Source: Cornus controversa (Eukaryota; Streptophyta; Magnoliopsida; Cornales; Cornaceae). Taken from it: 64,000 bases of DNA. The stretch's first letter is position 1; each line of letters opens with the position of its first letter. Below the pieces are notes generated by a model. That model saw only the letters and a program-made list of their open reading frames with translations. It was not told where the DNA came from and ran no database searches. Below are positions 30,949-42,762 of this stretch, piece after piece. Location of the stretch: assembly GCA_026545225.1 (NCBI GenBank), contig CM048850.1, forward strand, positions 4,771,001-4,835,000. The letters are read 5' to 3'. The translations under genes and the position numbers were made by a program.

Positions 30949-31659
30949 TGGGGTATCGAATGAGGATCGAGAGAGAGAGCATTTACTTTCCTTAATGCTT
31001 TTATGTTTGAACATGTTATACATAATTTGTGAATTATGCAATCCTCTTTAAAAACATTTGTTGATTGGTTTGTGAGATTGTGGATGTGGCATGTAGTGTA
31101 TTCATATGCATTCCATGTAGGTCGGTGTCGAGTTGGCACTTAGGAGGGTTGGGGTATCTCTACTGAGCCGCAGTGGTGCTCACCCCTTTATTATAAACTC
31201 TTTTACAGATAAAGCGCCGATGACGGATGGGACATGAGTGTCCAAGTGGAACTCTAGTGGTGTTTATGCTATCTTTTAGATGTTGAGCATTTTGTGGCTA
31301 TCCATGTCGGCTTGTGGCATGTGACTTCCTTTTTAGTTGTGGTTGTACTTTGGACATATGTACTTTTGATGTATGTATTGGATTATAAACTTGTTGGGTG
31401 TGGAAAGACAACGGTTTAGTTTATGTAATGCCCGTGGTGGCACTTTGTTCATTAGATGATGTTTTCATTGTGAATGAATTCTGGTTGTGGAGGATAATAA
31501 TTTATTTTGATGTATAATTCAATTATGAATGTGATCTTGAGTGTGAGATTGATGTTGGAACCTTTCATTTATGTTATGGATCATGTATGAGGAGTTCTAG
31601 GATGATAAAAGGTGGATTGGGCTCCAAATGAACCATGTATAGGGTTGTTGGAGGTCCCG

Positions 31660-31910
31660 TGGGGAGCATTTCGATCGTGCGAATCGAAACCCCCATTTCG
31701 ATTGTGCGAAGGGGTGATAATTTATGGTAATTTTTAGGGTCCAGACAGGAGGAATTTTGCACAATCGAAACCCACATTTCGATCGTGCAAAATATTGCAG
31801 GTCTGAGGTCTTGAGAGGGTGAAATCTTTGCACAATCGAGATTTATTTCGCACAATCGAGATGCCAGTTTTGCACAATCGAAATCCCATTTTCGCACAAT
31901 CGAAATTACT
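31660..31910. repeat. Cluster of TTTCGATTGTGCGAA words in both orientations
   Basis: About eight copies of a 15-base word (TTTCGATTGTGCGAA or its complement TTCGCACAATCGAAA) lie within 250 bp. The first copies are mostly in one orientation and the last four in the other. It lies 500-750 bp before the LTR end, like the clusters in the sister LTRs. Confidence 0.85.
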
Positions 31911-32420
31911 ATTCATAGCATTTTTTAAAACTTCATTTTGACGTAATTTCTTCATTCTAGATCGGAATTGAGTGTAATTTTTTTTGAACTTGAGTATTTT
32001 TGGATCCTCTATCCAATGGTGTAGTTATTCCTTTCAGATTCCAAACACAATAAGTTTTGAGGCTTAAAAGTGAGTGATTCACAAAGGTGTGGGCAATTAA
32101 ATTTCCACTAAGGTGTGTGATTCGATATAGGGCCCATGGGGATTGGTTAAGATGGAGTTGTGTGCATTTATAAGCAAGAATTGAGTTAATCTTTCATGGT
32201 GAATGAGGGTAATGAGGGTCTATTGGGCTAAATAAACAGTTTAACCTCCGGTTCTCCGAGAGTTAGAAATCGGGGCGTTATAGCATGGTATCAAACCTCG
32301 ATACTATGGTGAAAGTGTAATTGAGATTGTTCATGGGGTTGAGTGAACGGGTTCACACTCGGGATTCGGGGTCGGTCTGGGGGAGTCCCGACAATCCGGG
32401 TTTCAGGGCGTGACATCAAT

Positions 32421-33762
32421 CATGATAAAAGGGACTTTAACTTAACCGATACCTTGGCTTTCCACTTTTCGATGTCTATAAAATGAACTAAATTCAATGA
32501 AACATTTATATTCGATAAAGCATTCACATCTTTATAAGCACTATCAATATCAAAATCACAACCAAAATTAGTTAAGCTTGCCTCTAAAGGGTCTTTATAA
32601 TTAGCATGAATAAAAGTAATCTGAACTAGACTCTTTATTAAATTTAACTCACAAATATCCTCAGAGTCTGGTGGTTGTCGGTTTATGTTAAAAACATTGG
32701 CTAAACAGATATATTTTCAAAGGAAAATTTCAAAACACCATTCCTACAGTTGATTAGGGCATTTGAAGTGGCTAAGAATGGACGACCTAATATGACAGGA
32801 ATCTGGTTATTAGGATTAGCTACAGGTTGAGTGTCTAAGATAATAAAGTCTATAAGGAAGAAGAATTTATCAACCCGAATGAGTACATCCTCAATAACAC
32901 CATGAGGTACCTTAATTGAGCGATCTGCTAATTGGAGTACCACATTCGTGGATTTTAACTCACCAAGACCTAGTTGCTCGTAAACAGAGTAAGGCAACAA
33001 GTTGACACTCGTACCGAAGTCAAGCAGAGATTACTCAATTTTTTGATCACCTATGGTATATGAAATCGTATGACATATAGGATCCTTAGATTTAGGTGGA
33101 GTGCGATGTTAGATGAGTGAGCTGACTTGCTCAGTGAGAAGGCTTTCTTGTGCACATTCAAGTTACGTTTGACCGTACACAAGTCCTTTAAGAGTTTTGC
33201 ATAAGAGGGGACCTGTTGAATTGCATTAAGAAATGGAATATTAATTTTGACTTGTTTAAACACTTCCATAATCTCATTATAGTGATTCCCCTTCTTAGGC
33301 TTTTAAAGTCTTTGAAAATATGGTGCAGTAGGAACAAAGTTCCTAACTAGTGGACTTATTGGAGATGGTGGGTCAAGACTATGGACTTAAATTTCTGACT
33401 CAACTTCAGATGTAGATTTGTCCTCCCTCCCTAAACTGCGAATATGGTCCTTTTTAATTTTCTCATTATGTATAGGCATTTGGACTTCATTATCAACTTA
33501 TCTACCTGGCCTTAGGGTTATGATAGACTGAACCTACTCTTGTGAACCAGAAGTGGACTGGTCACTAATATGAAACTGGCCCTTTGGGTTAGGCACAGGC
33601 TAACTAGGAAACTTTTCCTTCTCCCTCTTTCCTACAATAATGGCTAATTGACCTATTTGAATTTTTAAATTAGAAATTGACTGACTGGTTAGTTTCATGA
33701 ACTATTGGAGAGTATCCTCCAAAGTTGGTCTCTGTCGAGGTGGGGGAACATACGGAGGGACA
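32421..33762 (-). pseudogene. A1 protease region, broken
   Basis: On the minus strand the open piece 32701-33000 follows a recognisable active site L-L-D-F-G-T-S (about 33010-33030) and a stop just before it. It reads L-L-P-Y-S-V-Y-E-Q-L-G-L, then L-A-D-R-S-I, then P-V-I-L-G-R-P-F-L-A-T, the diagnostic end of Athila/Tat proteases. Upstream, 33051-33269 encodes the conserved linker (V-F-K-Q-V-K-I-N-I-P-F) between gag and protease. Several stops show it is inactive. The element stops being coding after I-N-C-R-N-G-V, where RT would start. Confidence 0.85.
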
Positions 33763-35399
33763 TTTTGTGTAAGAACCCTGACCACTTTTGCCCAATTTTT
33801 CGTCATTTTCATTTAATTATCATATTAGTGTTTTAAATGATTGTTTATGTATTTTAAATGTGAAATATATGTTTAGATAACATATATAAGTTTTGGGAAA
33901 GTTTTCAGAGCGTTTGGCAAAAGTTAACTTTTTCGGGTCCAGTCAACCCAGGGGTGCGGGCTCAGAAAATCTGAAAGTATCAGAATGACTTCAAATTCAT
34001 AGAGTAGCTTAAATAAAATATTTTACGTGCCACAGAATCAATTTTGCATCAATCGAATTTACGAAACTCTGAAAATGAGTCCGAAAAGATTTATGGAAAA
34101 GTAATGACAATGTTGTAAATAAGAGTAGGTCGTTTTTATATAAATAGAAAGAGAGAGTGTCCAGCCCTTATTTCACAAATGCATCAGCCATGAGCAACAT
34201 TACATATATATACATATATAGCAACTTCTTCTTTTTCCCTTTTTCATCAATTTAGAGGGACTTTGGGTGGGAATTTGAGTTCGCCAGAGAAGGAAGAAAC
34301 GATCTACACGACGAGGGCTCAAGTTTGATCAGTCCGGAAATGATTTCTAAGAAAGTTAATATTTCGAGTGAAGTAAGGAATAGCTTGAAACTATAGCTAT
34401 TGAGGTAGGGGGTGTGTGTTGTGTCTTACATTTCAAGTTTAATTTCATATTTTTAGCATAAAATTGATGTATTCATGTTATATAATTATATGAGATTTTG
34501 TAAATTAATTTTAGAATTGAATTGATAATATATGTCTTATTGAATTGGAAATGGTTAATAGATGTCATTGAATGCATGAATTACTTAATTGTGCAAATTG
34601 ATATTAGATTGCATATATGAATTGTGGTGAATTATTGAAAAGCTTGAGTTTGGGAATTGAAAGTATACTTGTGTCATTATAAATTATTGAATAACATGCT
34701 AGAATGGACATAGGGCATGTATTGAATGCAATGCATTCAAATGTGTGAATGTACGTGCAAAACATGAAATATTTTGTGTTTGTAATGAATACTCGAAAAT
34801 GACTCATAAAAATAGAAGAGAAAAATATCCTCTTTGGGGGTTGAAAGTCCTCTAGCTTGCGTAAGTGGGTGGTGACCGGATGGGTTAGTAACTCGAAATA
34901 GCCAAATAAATTAAGATGTGGGACTTCTGTACATGCCTTATGGGTGTGGTGTGAGTGTGAGTTCAATTCCGAGTACAATGTGATTTTATGTTGAATTATG
35001 TGAAGTAACATGACTTATGTGAAATGAGTGGAATTGTGGACAAATTTGGTATATCATATGTTATAGATATAATAGATTGTGTAATGAAGCATGTAGTGAA
35101 ATTATGGTTGTCAAATGTACTTGATGAGTATGCCATGAAAATGAACGTATGACTTTGACTAGAATGCTAGAAAGTATGACACGTAGCTAAATTGTGCATT
35201 GGTTTTTCCTTTATGCAGTTATATGAAATGTAGACTTGAATAGATTGCATAACATATTACTTTGAGCCGTTGAACTTTCTCATCCCCTACATTAACATTT
35301 TCAGGACATGGTAAGGAAGTGATGAATGGTAAGCATTTATGATATGGATTCGGAGTCTTAGAACTCATTTTCTTATTAATTTTATCATTTGGCATGTCC

Positions 35400-35735
35400 A
35401 GGAAGTGGACTTAGTGCATATCAAATATATGTATGAAACTTGAACATGATATGTTGCTTTTATACTTTATGAACATGTTGTGAACATGTTGGAATTATGC
35501 TACAATTTCATACTCTATATGTAAGTATGTGCATGATGATTTATCATTTGTAGATGATTAGAATCGTCCAAGATGTGTACTTAGTGCATATCAAATATAT
35601 GTATGAAACTTGAACATGATATGTTGCTTTTATACTTTATGAACATGTTATGAACATATTGGAATTATGTTACAATTTCATACTCTATATGTAAGTATGT
35701 GCGTGATGATTTATTATTTGTAGATGATTAGAATG
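35400..35735. repeat. Tandem duplication inside solo LTR
   Basis: The segment from about 35400 (phrase GTGCATATCAAATATATG) to 35567 is repeated from about 35580 to 35735 with only a few differences. It is a local direct duplication unique to this LTR in the window. Confidence 0.85.
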
Positions 35736-35844
35736 ATATATGAATGATCCTAAGTTGTTAAGATGAAATTTGAACACAAAAATGGCTAATGTATCATGTT
35801 GAGGAATTTTGCTGAGTTTCAAGTCGAGTGCAGTTTGCAAAGAG

Positions 35845-36000
35845 TAGTTTGAGGCGCCTCAAAGTGCAGTTTGAGGCACCTCAAAATTTTGAGGGGCCTC
35901 AAAGTGTAGTTTGAGGCGCCTCAAAGAGCCTTTTTGAAAGCACTAATCCTTCTGGAAGTTTAAAGCGACTCAAACTGTAGTTTGAGGTGCCTCAAAGTCC
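35845..36000. repeat. Cluster of GAGGCGCCTC palindromes
   Basis: Six to seven copies of the 10-base palindrome GAGGCGCCTC or variants (GAGGCACCTC, GAGGGGCCTC, GAGGTGCCTC), most preceded by CAGTTT and followed by AAAG, lie in about 155 bp, 364-520 bp before the LTR end. Confidence 0.9.
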
Positions 36001-36369
36001 CTTGACTCTTAAAAAGTTAAAATTTCATGATTTGGGAATGAAAATGAATATGTATGGATATATAGATCGATGTGGGGCCCATTGGAATGAATAGTGATGA
36101 GTATATGTATAGATAATCATGTGTGTATGTTTAGCTTCCGCGATTATATAGTGTTGATGTTTCATTTAATCATCCTAAATGACGATATCAAGTATGATAT
36201 CAAAGGGCAAGTGTGATTGGGAGTGTGGTTAGTTACACAATCACCCCTCGATCTCCGAGTATCAAAAATCAAGGGCGTGACAACATGATATCAAAGCATG
36301 GTACTGTAGTGGGATTAATGGTCAGAGGTGACGGTTCCCAGGTATTGAAAATCGGGGCGTGACATTTTG

Positions 36370-37440
36370 GGACATGGAATGATATGAAAATTATGGTTGC
36401 CCTTGGGGTTGCATAGGTTGCACCCCTTGGTTGTTCCGAGGTTGGTTTTGCCTCCAAGAAAAATTAGGGTGGTTCTTTTAATTAGGATTGTATGTGTTAG
36501 AATAGGGGTTGCCAAATGGTTTCTTATAGGAATTGAGTGTATTGACTTGTTCGACTATATACTCATGAAAAGATGCAATAGATGGACAAGTTTGAGCCGT
36601 ATGAGAAGAACTCTCACACAATTGACACACCTCACTAACTGCACGAACAAAAGAATTACTTCCTTTACTCATCTCTATAGCCCTCACTTTCCTAGTTAGA
36701 TTACCTATCCTTGAGTCAAATCAGTCTCCTCTCGGACCTCATAGATTCCTCTCTTTTTGGGTTCTGAGAGCATTAATAGAGCACTCATTTTAACCTTCCC
36801 TGAGTACTCCCATTGTTGAGAGTTCTCTGACAACGCATCAAGAAATTTCCATGATTCATCCTCATTCTTAGACATAAATTCTACCCCACCTCGTGACTTA
36901 ATTAGTTGATGATTATGAGGTGATAACCCCTTGTAAAAGAATTGAACTAATTGTCACTTAGCAAAACAATGGTTGGGACACTTAAGGAGGAGATCATTAA
37001 ATTTCTCCCACCACACGTAAATTGCATGATATTTCACAAAGGGAGTTAGTTTTGTGCATGGGAAAGAACTTGGTAAGGAATTTGGTGCATAACCTATTCC
37101 ATGAATTAACGGACGTAGGTTCTAGTGAGTATAACCAAGATTTTACTTTCTCTTTCAAAGAGAATGGAAATAACCACAATTTAATTGACTTCTCAAAAAT
37201 ATTTTGAAATTTAAGCGTGGAACAAATCTCTAGAAATTCCTTGACATGGAGGTGTGGGTCATCAGAGCTAAAACCTCTAAAAGTGGACAGTAAATTAATT
37301 ACCGTCGTTCGTATCTCAAAATATCCTTGTTGGGTAGCAGGTAATACAATGCAAGACGGGTTTGTAATTTGCACGGGGAATGTGATAGTCCTTAAGGGAT
37401 TTAGTTTCAACAGGATCTAATGCTATCTTGGGCAAAGAAG
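36370..37440 (-). pseudogene. A1 gag with zinc knuckle, broken
   Basis: The minus-strand open piece 36997-37410 (137 residues) reads F-R-G-F, then L-F-P-F-S-L-K-E-K-V-K-S-W-L, then F-L-T-K-F-F-P, the retrotransposon gag domain of Athila/Tat elements. After a stop the thread continues (N-D-L-L-L-K-C-P) to the piece 36478-36687, which holds a CCHC knuckle C-Q-L-C-E-S-S-S-H-T-A-Q-T-C near residues 17-30. Stops separate these pieces. The solo LTR at 33768-36364 cuts it from the protease. Confidence 0.85.
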
Positions 37441-38751
37441 GATCTTTAACACTAAAGTTTTTCACACATTTTCAAAAGGTTCTCTAAATCTTAAGATTTA
37501 ATAGAAGCAACTCTGGATTCAGATATCGACGACCTAACATACACTAGAAAGACTCAATAAAATGGATCACTAAGAACAATGTAATCTAAGATAACCTAAT
37601 GCAAAAGAAAGAAAAAATAGACTTCTAAAATGACTCACAAAAACACCAACCAAATAAACAAGTAATTTTTTTTTAAAAAAAATATTAATTCAAGGATAGA
37701 GATTTATATTTTAGATTTTTTCCCTAAAAAATTATCTGGACTAGTTCCAAAATAATTCTTACATAGTTAGACAGCTTCTACTCGCTTTTAGGGGAACTAG
37801 AGGATTACCAGTTAAGCCCCACCAACAATACAACCAGAAAAGCTTCTAAGATAGATTGGAGGGGTCACAAACGGTCCCACTTAAAACCCAATCTCCTCAA
37901 AACTTTTCTAGACATTGTGAAGTTGGAAGGTACTCACTGGAGTTACCAAAAGTTAACTCAGTCCAAGAATGTCCTATAAGCTATGTGAATTCGTATGGCC
38001 AATGTCTACTTGATTTTAAATTTAAACTAAATTTGGCTTGGGATAGACAAATGTAATGAGATTTTTAACCTAGGTGGGCAAGGAATTGGTGATGAAATCC
38101 AATCCTTATCTTGTTGGGGTTCGTGCCCTTACTAAAATTTTAATGCAAGAATGCTAAATTAAAATGCACAAACAAAACACAAAATAAAAATAAAAATAAA
38201 ATAAAAAGTGAAGAAAGTGTGACCCTAGGGTAATTTCTAAGTTATTCTATCCTAGAGTTGTTATGCACAAGTTATCATCCTAAAAAACAATCTATATTTT
38301 TCTATATATATATATATATATACACGAAAGAAAAAAAAATGCACTTACTTGGATTCCGAAGTAGTGCTCAAGAAGATACGAAAAATGTAATTTCTAACAA
38401 TACCACCTATATAATTCAAGAAGTATCAGGTAAAACATTAATAATAAAATAAAACTAAAACTAAAACTAAATTAAGAAGAATTACTAACACTAAAACTAA
38501 ACTATAATAATAAAGAAAAAAGTTTATTTTTTTTAACCAAGAATAGTGAACTAATCAAAATAAAATCTGAAAATAAACTATTCTCTAACTAAAAATAAAT
38601 TCTCTAAACTAATAAAATAAAATAAAAATGAAAAACTTATAAATAAATAAAAAAATTCAGATTTTTTTCTTTTTTATTATTATAAAAACACTAAACCAAA
38701 ACTAGTAGAAAAATTAAATCAATCAAAATTTGATTAGTTTCTTATTGCAAT
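37441..38751 (-). mobile_element. A1 5' leader, no gene seen
   Basis: AT-rich sequence between the gag start region and the primer-binding site, with a short TA repeat (about 38303-38323) and A-rich stretches. No convincing reading frame. Long untranslated leaders are common in Athila/Tat elements. Confidence 0.6.
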
Positions 38752-38768
38752 CCCTGGCAACGGCGCCA
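38752..38768 (-). other. A1 primer-binding site (tRNA-Asp type)
   Basis: On the minus strand TGGCGCCGTTGCCAGGG follows the 5' LTR end after a short TTTT-containing spacer. It is complementary, with one mismatch, to the 3' end of plant tRNA-Asp (CCCCGGCAACGGCGCCA, from general knowledge). It sets the orientation of A1 as minus. Confidence 0.85.
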
Positions 38769-38774
38769 AAAACT

Positions 38775-40176
38775 TGATATTGTTTTAAAAGTAAAAAATA
38801 ACTCGTAAGTGTACGAATCTATTGAAGTATAGATCGGCAAGAATAAGGTCGAACCCAAGGGAGTGCTTTGAGAAGAAAAACTAATACAAATTCAAATTAA
38901 TTTAAAACTAATCTAGTTTTAAAAAAAGTTGGTTGATTTGAGAGAAATTAAACTAACATGCAAATAAAATAACATAATTGATATCGAATAGAGAAAATAA
39001 CTAAGGTGTCGGATTCTACCACCATTAAATCTATAAAACTTCTAATATTCATTTATTAATTTCTAAATTTAGAGTAGTAATCAAGAAATCAATCTATTTC
39101 TTACTCAAGATTTAACAATAAAATATTATGAAAAAAATATTAAAAAGGTAGATTTCCTTCGCTTTACTAGTGTAAAATTTTAAGTATTTTATGAATCCAA
39201 TTTAATGAAAAACATAAGATCAAAGATTATCACTTTTAAGAAATACAAACCCAACCTTAGATTAATTATAATACTTTCTAATTACCACATATACATGATA
39301 TAAATGGTGAAAGAACTATAAAATAATTAATCACAAGAAGTGAAAATAATAAGCATTTAAATCATACACATGAGAATCAATTAATGAACAAAATAACTTG
39401 ACTTCATTAATGAAGGTTGTCTCCTCAACCTTAGTTGAGGAGTTTAGTTACACATGGTAGAAGAAGCTAACAAATAAATAAAAGACATAATGAAATAAAA
39501 TAAATAAATAAAACTAGATTGTCTCTCTCTTCTCTGCCTTAGCCTCCACTTGTTTTTCCCTTCCCTCAACCCTACTCATCTCTTTCTCTTATATAGAGGT
39601 CTTCTAGGGTGTTCTCCAAGTAAAAGAAAATAGGAAAGTGTTTGAGAAGAAAATCTGCCAGAATATTTTCTTTAAATTTAAATCCAATTTTGACCTTGAA
39701 TTAGTGTGATTCAAGAAATGTCCGTGAAATACAAATATCTTAGGCTTGAAGTTAGATTTTTACAGCCTCTAAGTTTGCTCAATTCTGATATCCGAGTCAA
39801 GAGATATGGTCAAATTATCATAACTGGTGTAATATTCGTGCAGAATATTCTGTCTGCTTTGATAGGCGATTTTCACCTCCTTAAAGTCAGAATTAGGGCT
39901 TCTTCATGAAATACAAATTTGTTCTCCTATAAATAAAATTTCTAAAAACTCTAGGTTTGCATTAATCCAATACACGAGAAAAAAGTTATGGCCCAAATAG
40001 TAAAGCTGTGCAGAGAAATTGTGGACTTTATATTTGTTGAATTTGGGCCTTTTCTACAAACATCGTCATAAACCTAAAAAGACACAAAACCATATTTATT
40101 AAATAAAATAATATAAAATAAATTACTAACAAATATAATTTTGGAGGTTTATTGTGTAAGAATTATGCACTTATCA
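38775..40176 (-). mobile_element. A1 5' LTR
   Basis: 1402 bp, same length as its partner. On the minus strand it starts TGATAAGTGCATAATTC at 40176 and ends ...CAATATCA at 38775. Next to it is GTATG (40177-40181), the second half of the A1 TSD. Confidence 0.9.
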
Positions 40177-40694
40177 GTATGGGTCAAGGGCTTCGGTTTG
40201 AACCAAACAATCTTGAATTTTGGCAACATAGAACTTGGAGAAATTCTTGGATATTGCTAGAAGAGACTTCAAATTTGAGGTAGGGTTGTTTCTTCCTTCT
40301 TACTCATCGATTCTAGGGTTTTGGTAAGCTTAGGAAAGTTTTGGTTATGCTAACATGTATGGGAGTGTGTTAGGGTTGAGAAATTTGATATTTTCCTTCT
40401 CTTTATATGTTCGTACATGCTATCTTAGTTCATATTGTGATATATGATGAATTGAATGATTATGCATGAAATGTATATGAAATGAGGACATATTTAGCTA
40501 TGTTTAGTATTGTATGCATATGTGAGTGTTATGCATGTATTAGAACATATATGTGGTTATATAGAAGATGTATAGAGGTAATGCATGCTAGGACTAATGT
40601 AGCAAGAATGTGCATTGATATGCATGAGAAAATGTATGTTATGTGAGGTATACGCATCTTATGAGTGCGTATACGTGTATATCGTAGTATTGTC

Positions 40695-40948
40695 CAAGTG
40701 TATCACACGTGGAAGTCAGAGATGTCCAACCATGTGTTGAAGTGGTGAGTATATCCATATTGGGATGATCGTCGGAGATGCCCAATCATACCCCAAGTTT
40801 AGTGATCGTCGGAGTTATCTAATCACGAGTGCAAGGCTTATATAATGCCATAAATGTATAATCGTCAGAGTTTCCTCATCATAGAAGTGTTGTCGGAGTT
40901 TCCCAACACCACATGATCGTTGAAGTTGATCAATCATGTCTATGTATC
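40695..40948 (+). repeat. Array of small hairpins with conserved loop (G2 3' LTR)
   Basis: Homologue of 16573-16830. The arms include ACACGTGG...CCATGTGT, GTGAT...ATCAC, GTGTT...AACAC and CATGAT...ATCATG around loops like CGTCGGAGTTGCCCA. One unit present in the 5' LTR is missing here. Where this copy differs from the 5' LTR in an arm, pairing is often kept or improved, for example CACACGTGG here versus CATATGTGG there, both facing CCATGTGT. Confidence 0.8.
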
Positions 40949-41564
40949 AGATTATAACCAAATAAGATATAAATATCTTGATGTTTATGTATTTTGACTA
41001 CTAAGCATGACGTATAGACTAAATGCGAGTTTATTGAATTGCATTTGTGAATTGTTGAACATAAGAACATTAATATTTGTCATGTAGTGTAGCAACATCA
41101 TGTTTGTATATCATGTAGGTCAGTGTCGGGTCGATGCCTAGGCGGGTTGGGACATTTCTACTGAGCTCGTTAATTTGCTCACCCTTTTTCCTCCAAACCT
41201 TTTACAGATAAAACGCCAATGATGGATGGCACATGAGCATCCAAGTGGAATCCTCTTATGGCACTTTGGATTTATTTTGAATATTGGGTATGCAGCTATC
41301 CATGTTCGCTTATGGCATGTTGATTTTGTTGTAGTTGTAATCATAGGTGAATTACTAGTACTTTTAGACCATATACATACAATTCATATGATGACTATGA
41401 ACCTGAGAGATCATATCAATGAATTGTACGTTTTGGATCAAATGTATGAAATGTATGGTTTAGAGCATTTCATTTATGTTTTCATGTTGTGTGGATGGAA
41501 TTATAGCTTTGCAACATGTTTGGATGTGAATTGTGTAGGTATAATGTTTTACAAGAATTGCATT

Positions 41565-41880
41565 CAAAGGATTACGATGTATCGTAATCCTTATTACGAT
41601 GCATCGAAATCTGGCAACGCATCATAGGTCCTATAACAATGTATTGTAATTGTGTTAGAGTTGGGTTAGAAAAATAAAAAAATTTACAGGATGTTACGCA
41701 ATATCTGCAATGCATCATACATCACGATGCATCGTAACTAGAAAGACGATTTATCGTAATTCCATAGGGAAATTGAGTTGAAAAGTAGAACTTTTCGTAG
41801 GATGTTACGCAACATCTACGATGCATCGTAAATGACAATGCATCGTAACTAGCATTACGATGCATCATAATGCATGGCTG
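41565..41880. repeat. Cluster of ACGATGCATCGT-like words (G2 3' LTR)
   Basis: About a dozen degenerate copies of the same palindrome as at 17465-17775, in the same order, as expected for paired LTRs. Confidence 0.85.
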
Positions 41881-42205
41881 TGTTGGATATTTAGGTGTGT
41901 TTGCAAGTGTGTGAGGTCAAGTGTTGGACCCATTGAGAATGATTGATGTTGAGTTAAACACACGTGGGAGTGTGTGTATGTAATTAAGCTTTTGTTGTAT
42001 TGGAGATTAGAGATAGTGTATTGAGACTTGATGGACGGTCTCGCCCTCAGGATTCAAACGCGAAAACGAAGTCTCCAGTGATTCGGATTTCGAGGCGTGA
42101 TAACTTGGTATCAAGACATGATATCATAGTGAGATTGTGATTAGGAATGTGGATTTGTGAGTTAATCACCCTCAGTCTCCGGGAGTCGAAAATCGGGGCG
42201 TGAGA

Positions 42206-42628
42206 TGCTTGCTTGAAGATTGACCTTCTATCTTCCATCTTGAAGCCAACATAATTAGTAGCCAAGAACTTTTTGGTGTAGCCCTCCTTAATTGTGTAGA
42301 CTAATTTAAGAGTGCCCCACAACTCTTTTGCAGTCTTACATTTCTTCGAGTATTGATCATAGAAGGTGTTTAATATGATTACGACATAAGTAATCATCGT
42401 CAATCCACTTTTGAGATATTCCCGTTGATCAAACTAACTTGATCAAATGGTGTCTTCTCTCCTGGCGCAGTTGGACATGGCTTAGTCAAGACATAAGTGA
42501 TTTTCAATTGTCAAAGGAAAATTTCTATTTTTCTTTTCCACTGTTGGTAATTTTTATCATCAAAAGCCTTGATATTTGGTTGAAAATTTGAAAAAGCACA
42601 ATTAGATAACAATGAAGACGAAACCATT
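42206..42628 (-). pseudogene. C1 gag N-terminal half
   Basis: On the minus strand an ATG at about 42628 starts M-V-S-S, then A-F-D-D-K-N-Y-Q-Q-W, then, after a few stops, A-K-E-L-W-G-T-L in the open piece 42047-42403 (its real part ends at 42206). The ...W-x-x-L motif is typical of copia gag proteins of the UBN2/DUF4219 type. The reading stops where G2 was inserted and resumes at 15597. Confidence 0.75.
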
Positions 42629-42742
42629 GGAGAGAAAAACTATCTTCAAATTGCTAGAGGCGCATAATCGCTTCTTGAAAATAGTTGAAGCTCTCTCGTG
42701 TGAAACTGGAAGATAACCGGCAAGACTATCTCCGAGATTCAA

Positions 42743-42760
42743 CTAAGCTCGGATATGAAA
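42743..42760 (-). other. Candidate C1 primer-binding site
   Basis: Minus-strand TCATATCCGAGCTTAG resembles the initiator tRNA-Met site TGGTATCAGAGC with three differences and lies just after the putative LTR end. This is a weak match consistent with an old element. Confidence 0.45.
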
Positions 42761-42762
42761 TT

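Larger units (their letters stand above)
29460..32415 (+). mobile_element. Solo LTR in A1, Tekay-like, with 5-bp TSD
   Basis: It starts TGTAGAGGGTG and ends CAGGGCGTGACA (2956 bp), with TCAAT on both sides (29455-29459 and 32416-32420). It shares the layout of G2's LTR: promoter palindrome region near 29817, hairpin array (30627-30948), word cluster (31660-31910) and internal false LTR end/primer site (32271-32300). No internal region remains, so it is a recombination remnant. Confidence 0.93.
33768..36364 (+). mobile_element. Second solo LTR in A1, Tekay-like, with 5-bp TSD
   Basis: It starts TGTAAGAACC and ends ATCGGGGCGTGACA (2597 bp), with TTTTG on both sides (33763-33767 and 36365-36369). 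A1 coding sequence (gag-protease linker) is cut by it. It has a word cluster of GAGGCGCCTC palindromes (35845-36000), an internal false LTR end/primer site (36272-36300), and an imperfect tandem duplication of about 180 bp (around 35400-35735). Confidence 0.93.
26367..40176 (-). mobile_element. A1: Athila/Tat-like Ty3/gypsy element, minus strand, lacks RT and integrase
   Basis: Two 1402-bp LTRs (26367-27768 and 38775-40176) flank an internal region with a tRNA-Asp-type primer site, gag, zinc knuckle and protease, but no reverse transcriptase or integrase. The TSD is GTACG/GTATG (26362-26366, 40177-40181), one transition apart. Removing two solo LTRs leaves an internal region of about 5.4 kb, so it needed enzymes from a relative. 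The LTR pair differs at about 10 of the first 119 bases by hand count, so A1 is younger than G2. Confidence 0.88.
15598..42205 (+). mobile_element. G2: full-length Tekay-like Ty3/gypsy element with nested insertions
   Basis: Both LTRs, primer-binding site, gag-pol remnants, chromodomain-like tail and polypurine tract are present. It is inserted in C1 gag; the flanks TACTC (15593-15597) and TGCTT (42206-42210) differ by two transitions and are probably a decayed TSD. It contains a TIR transposon in gag (18546-21370) and element A1 in its 3' LTR (26367-40176). The two LTRs differ by roughly one base in six over the first 140 bp (hand comparison), so this is an old insertion. Confidence 0.9.
40182..42205 (+). 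mobile_element. G2 3' LTR, second part
   Basis: It continues the G2 3' LTR after A1, aligned with 16051-18114 of the 5' LTR, and ends GGGGCGTGAGA. It carries its own copies of the hairpin array (40695-40948), the GATGCATC word cluster (41565-41880) and the false LTR end/primer site (42091-42116). Confidence 0.9.

Noticed and set aside
31574-31955. Open frames of 107, 78 and 73 codons on the minus strand
   Set aside because: They are read-throughs of the TTTCGATTGTGCGAA word cluster (repeated D-C-A-K and R-T-I-E-M phrases).
36397-36699. 100-codon plus-strand open frame
   Set aside because: Antisense shadow of the A1 gag zinc-knuckle region.
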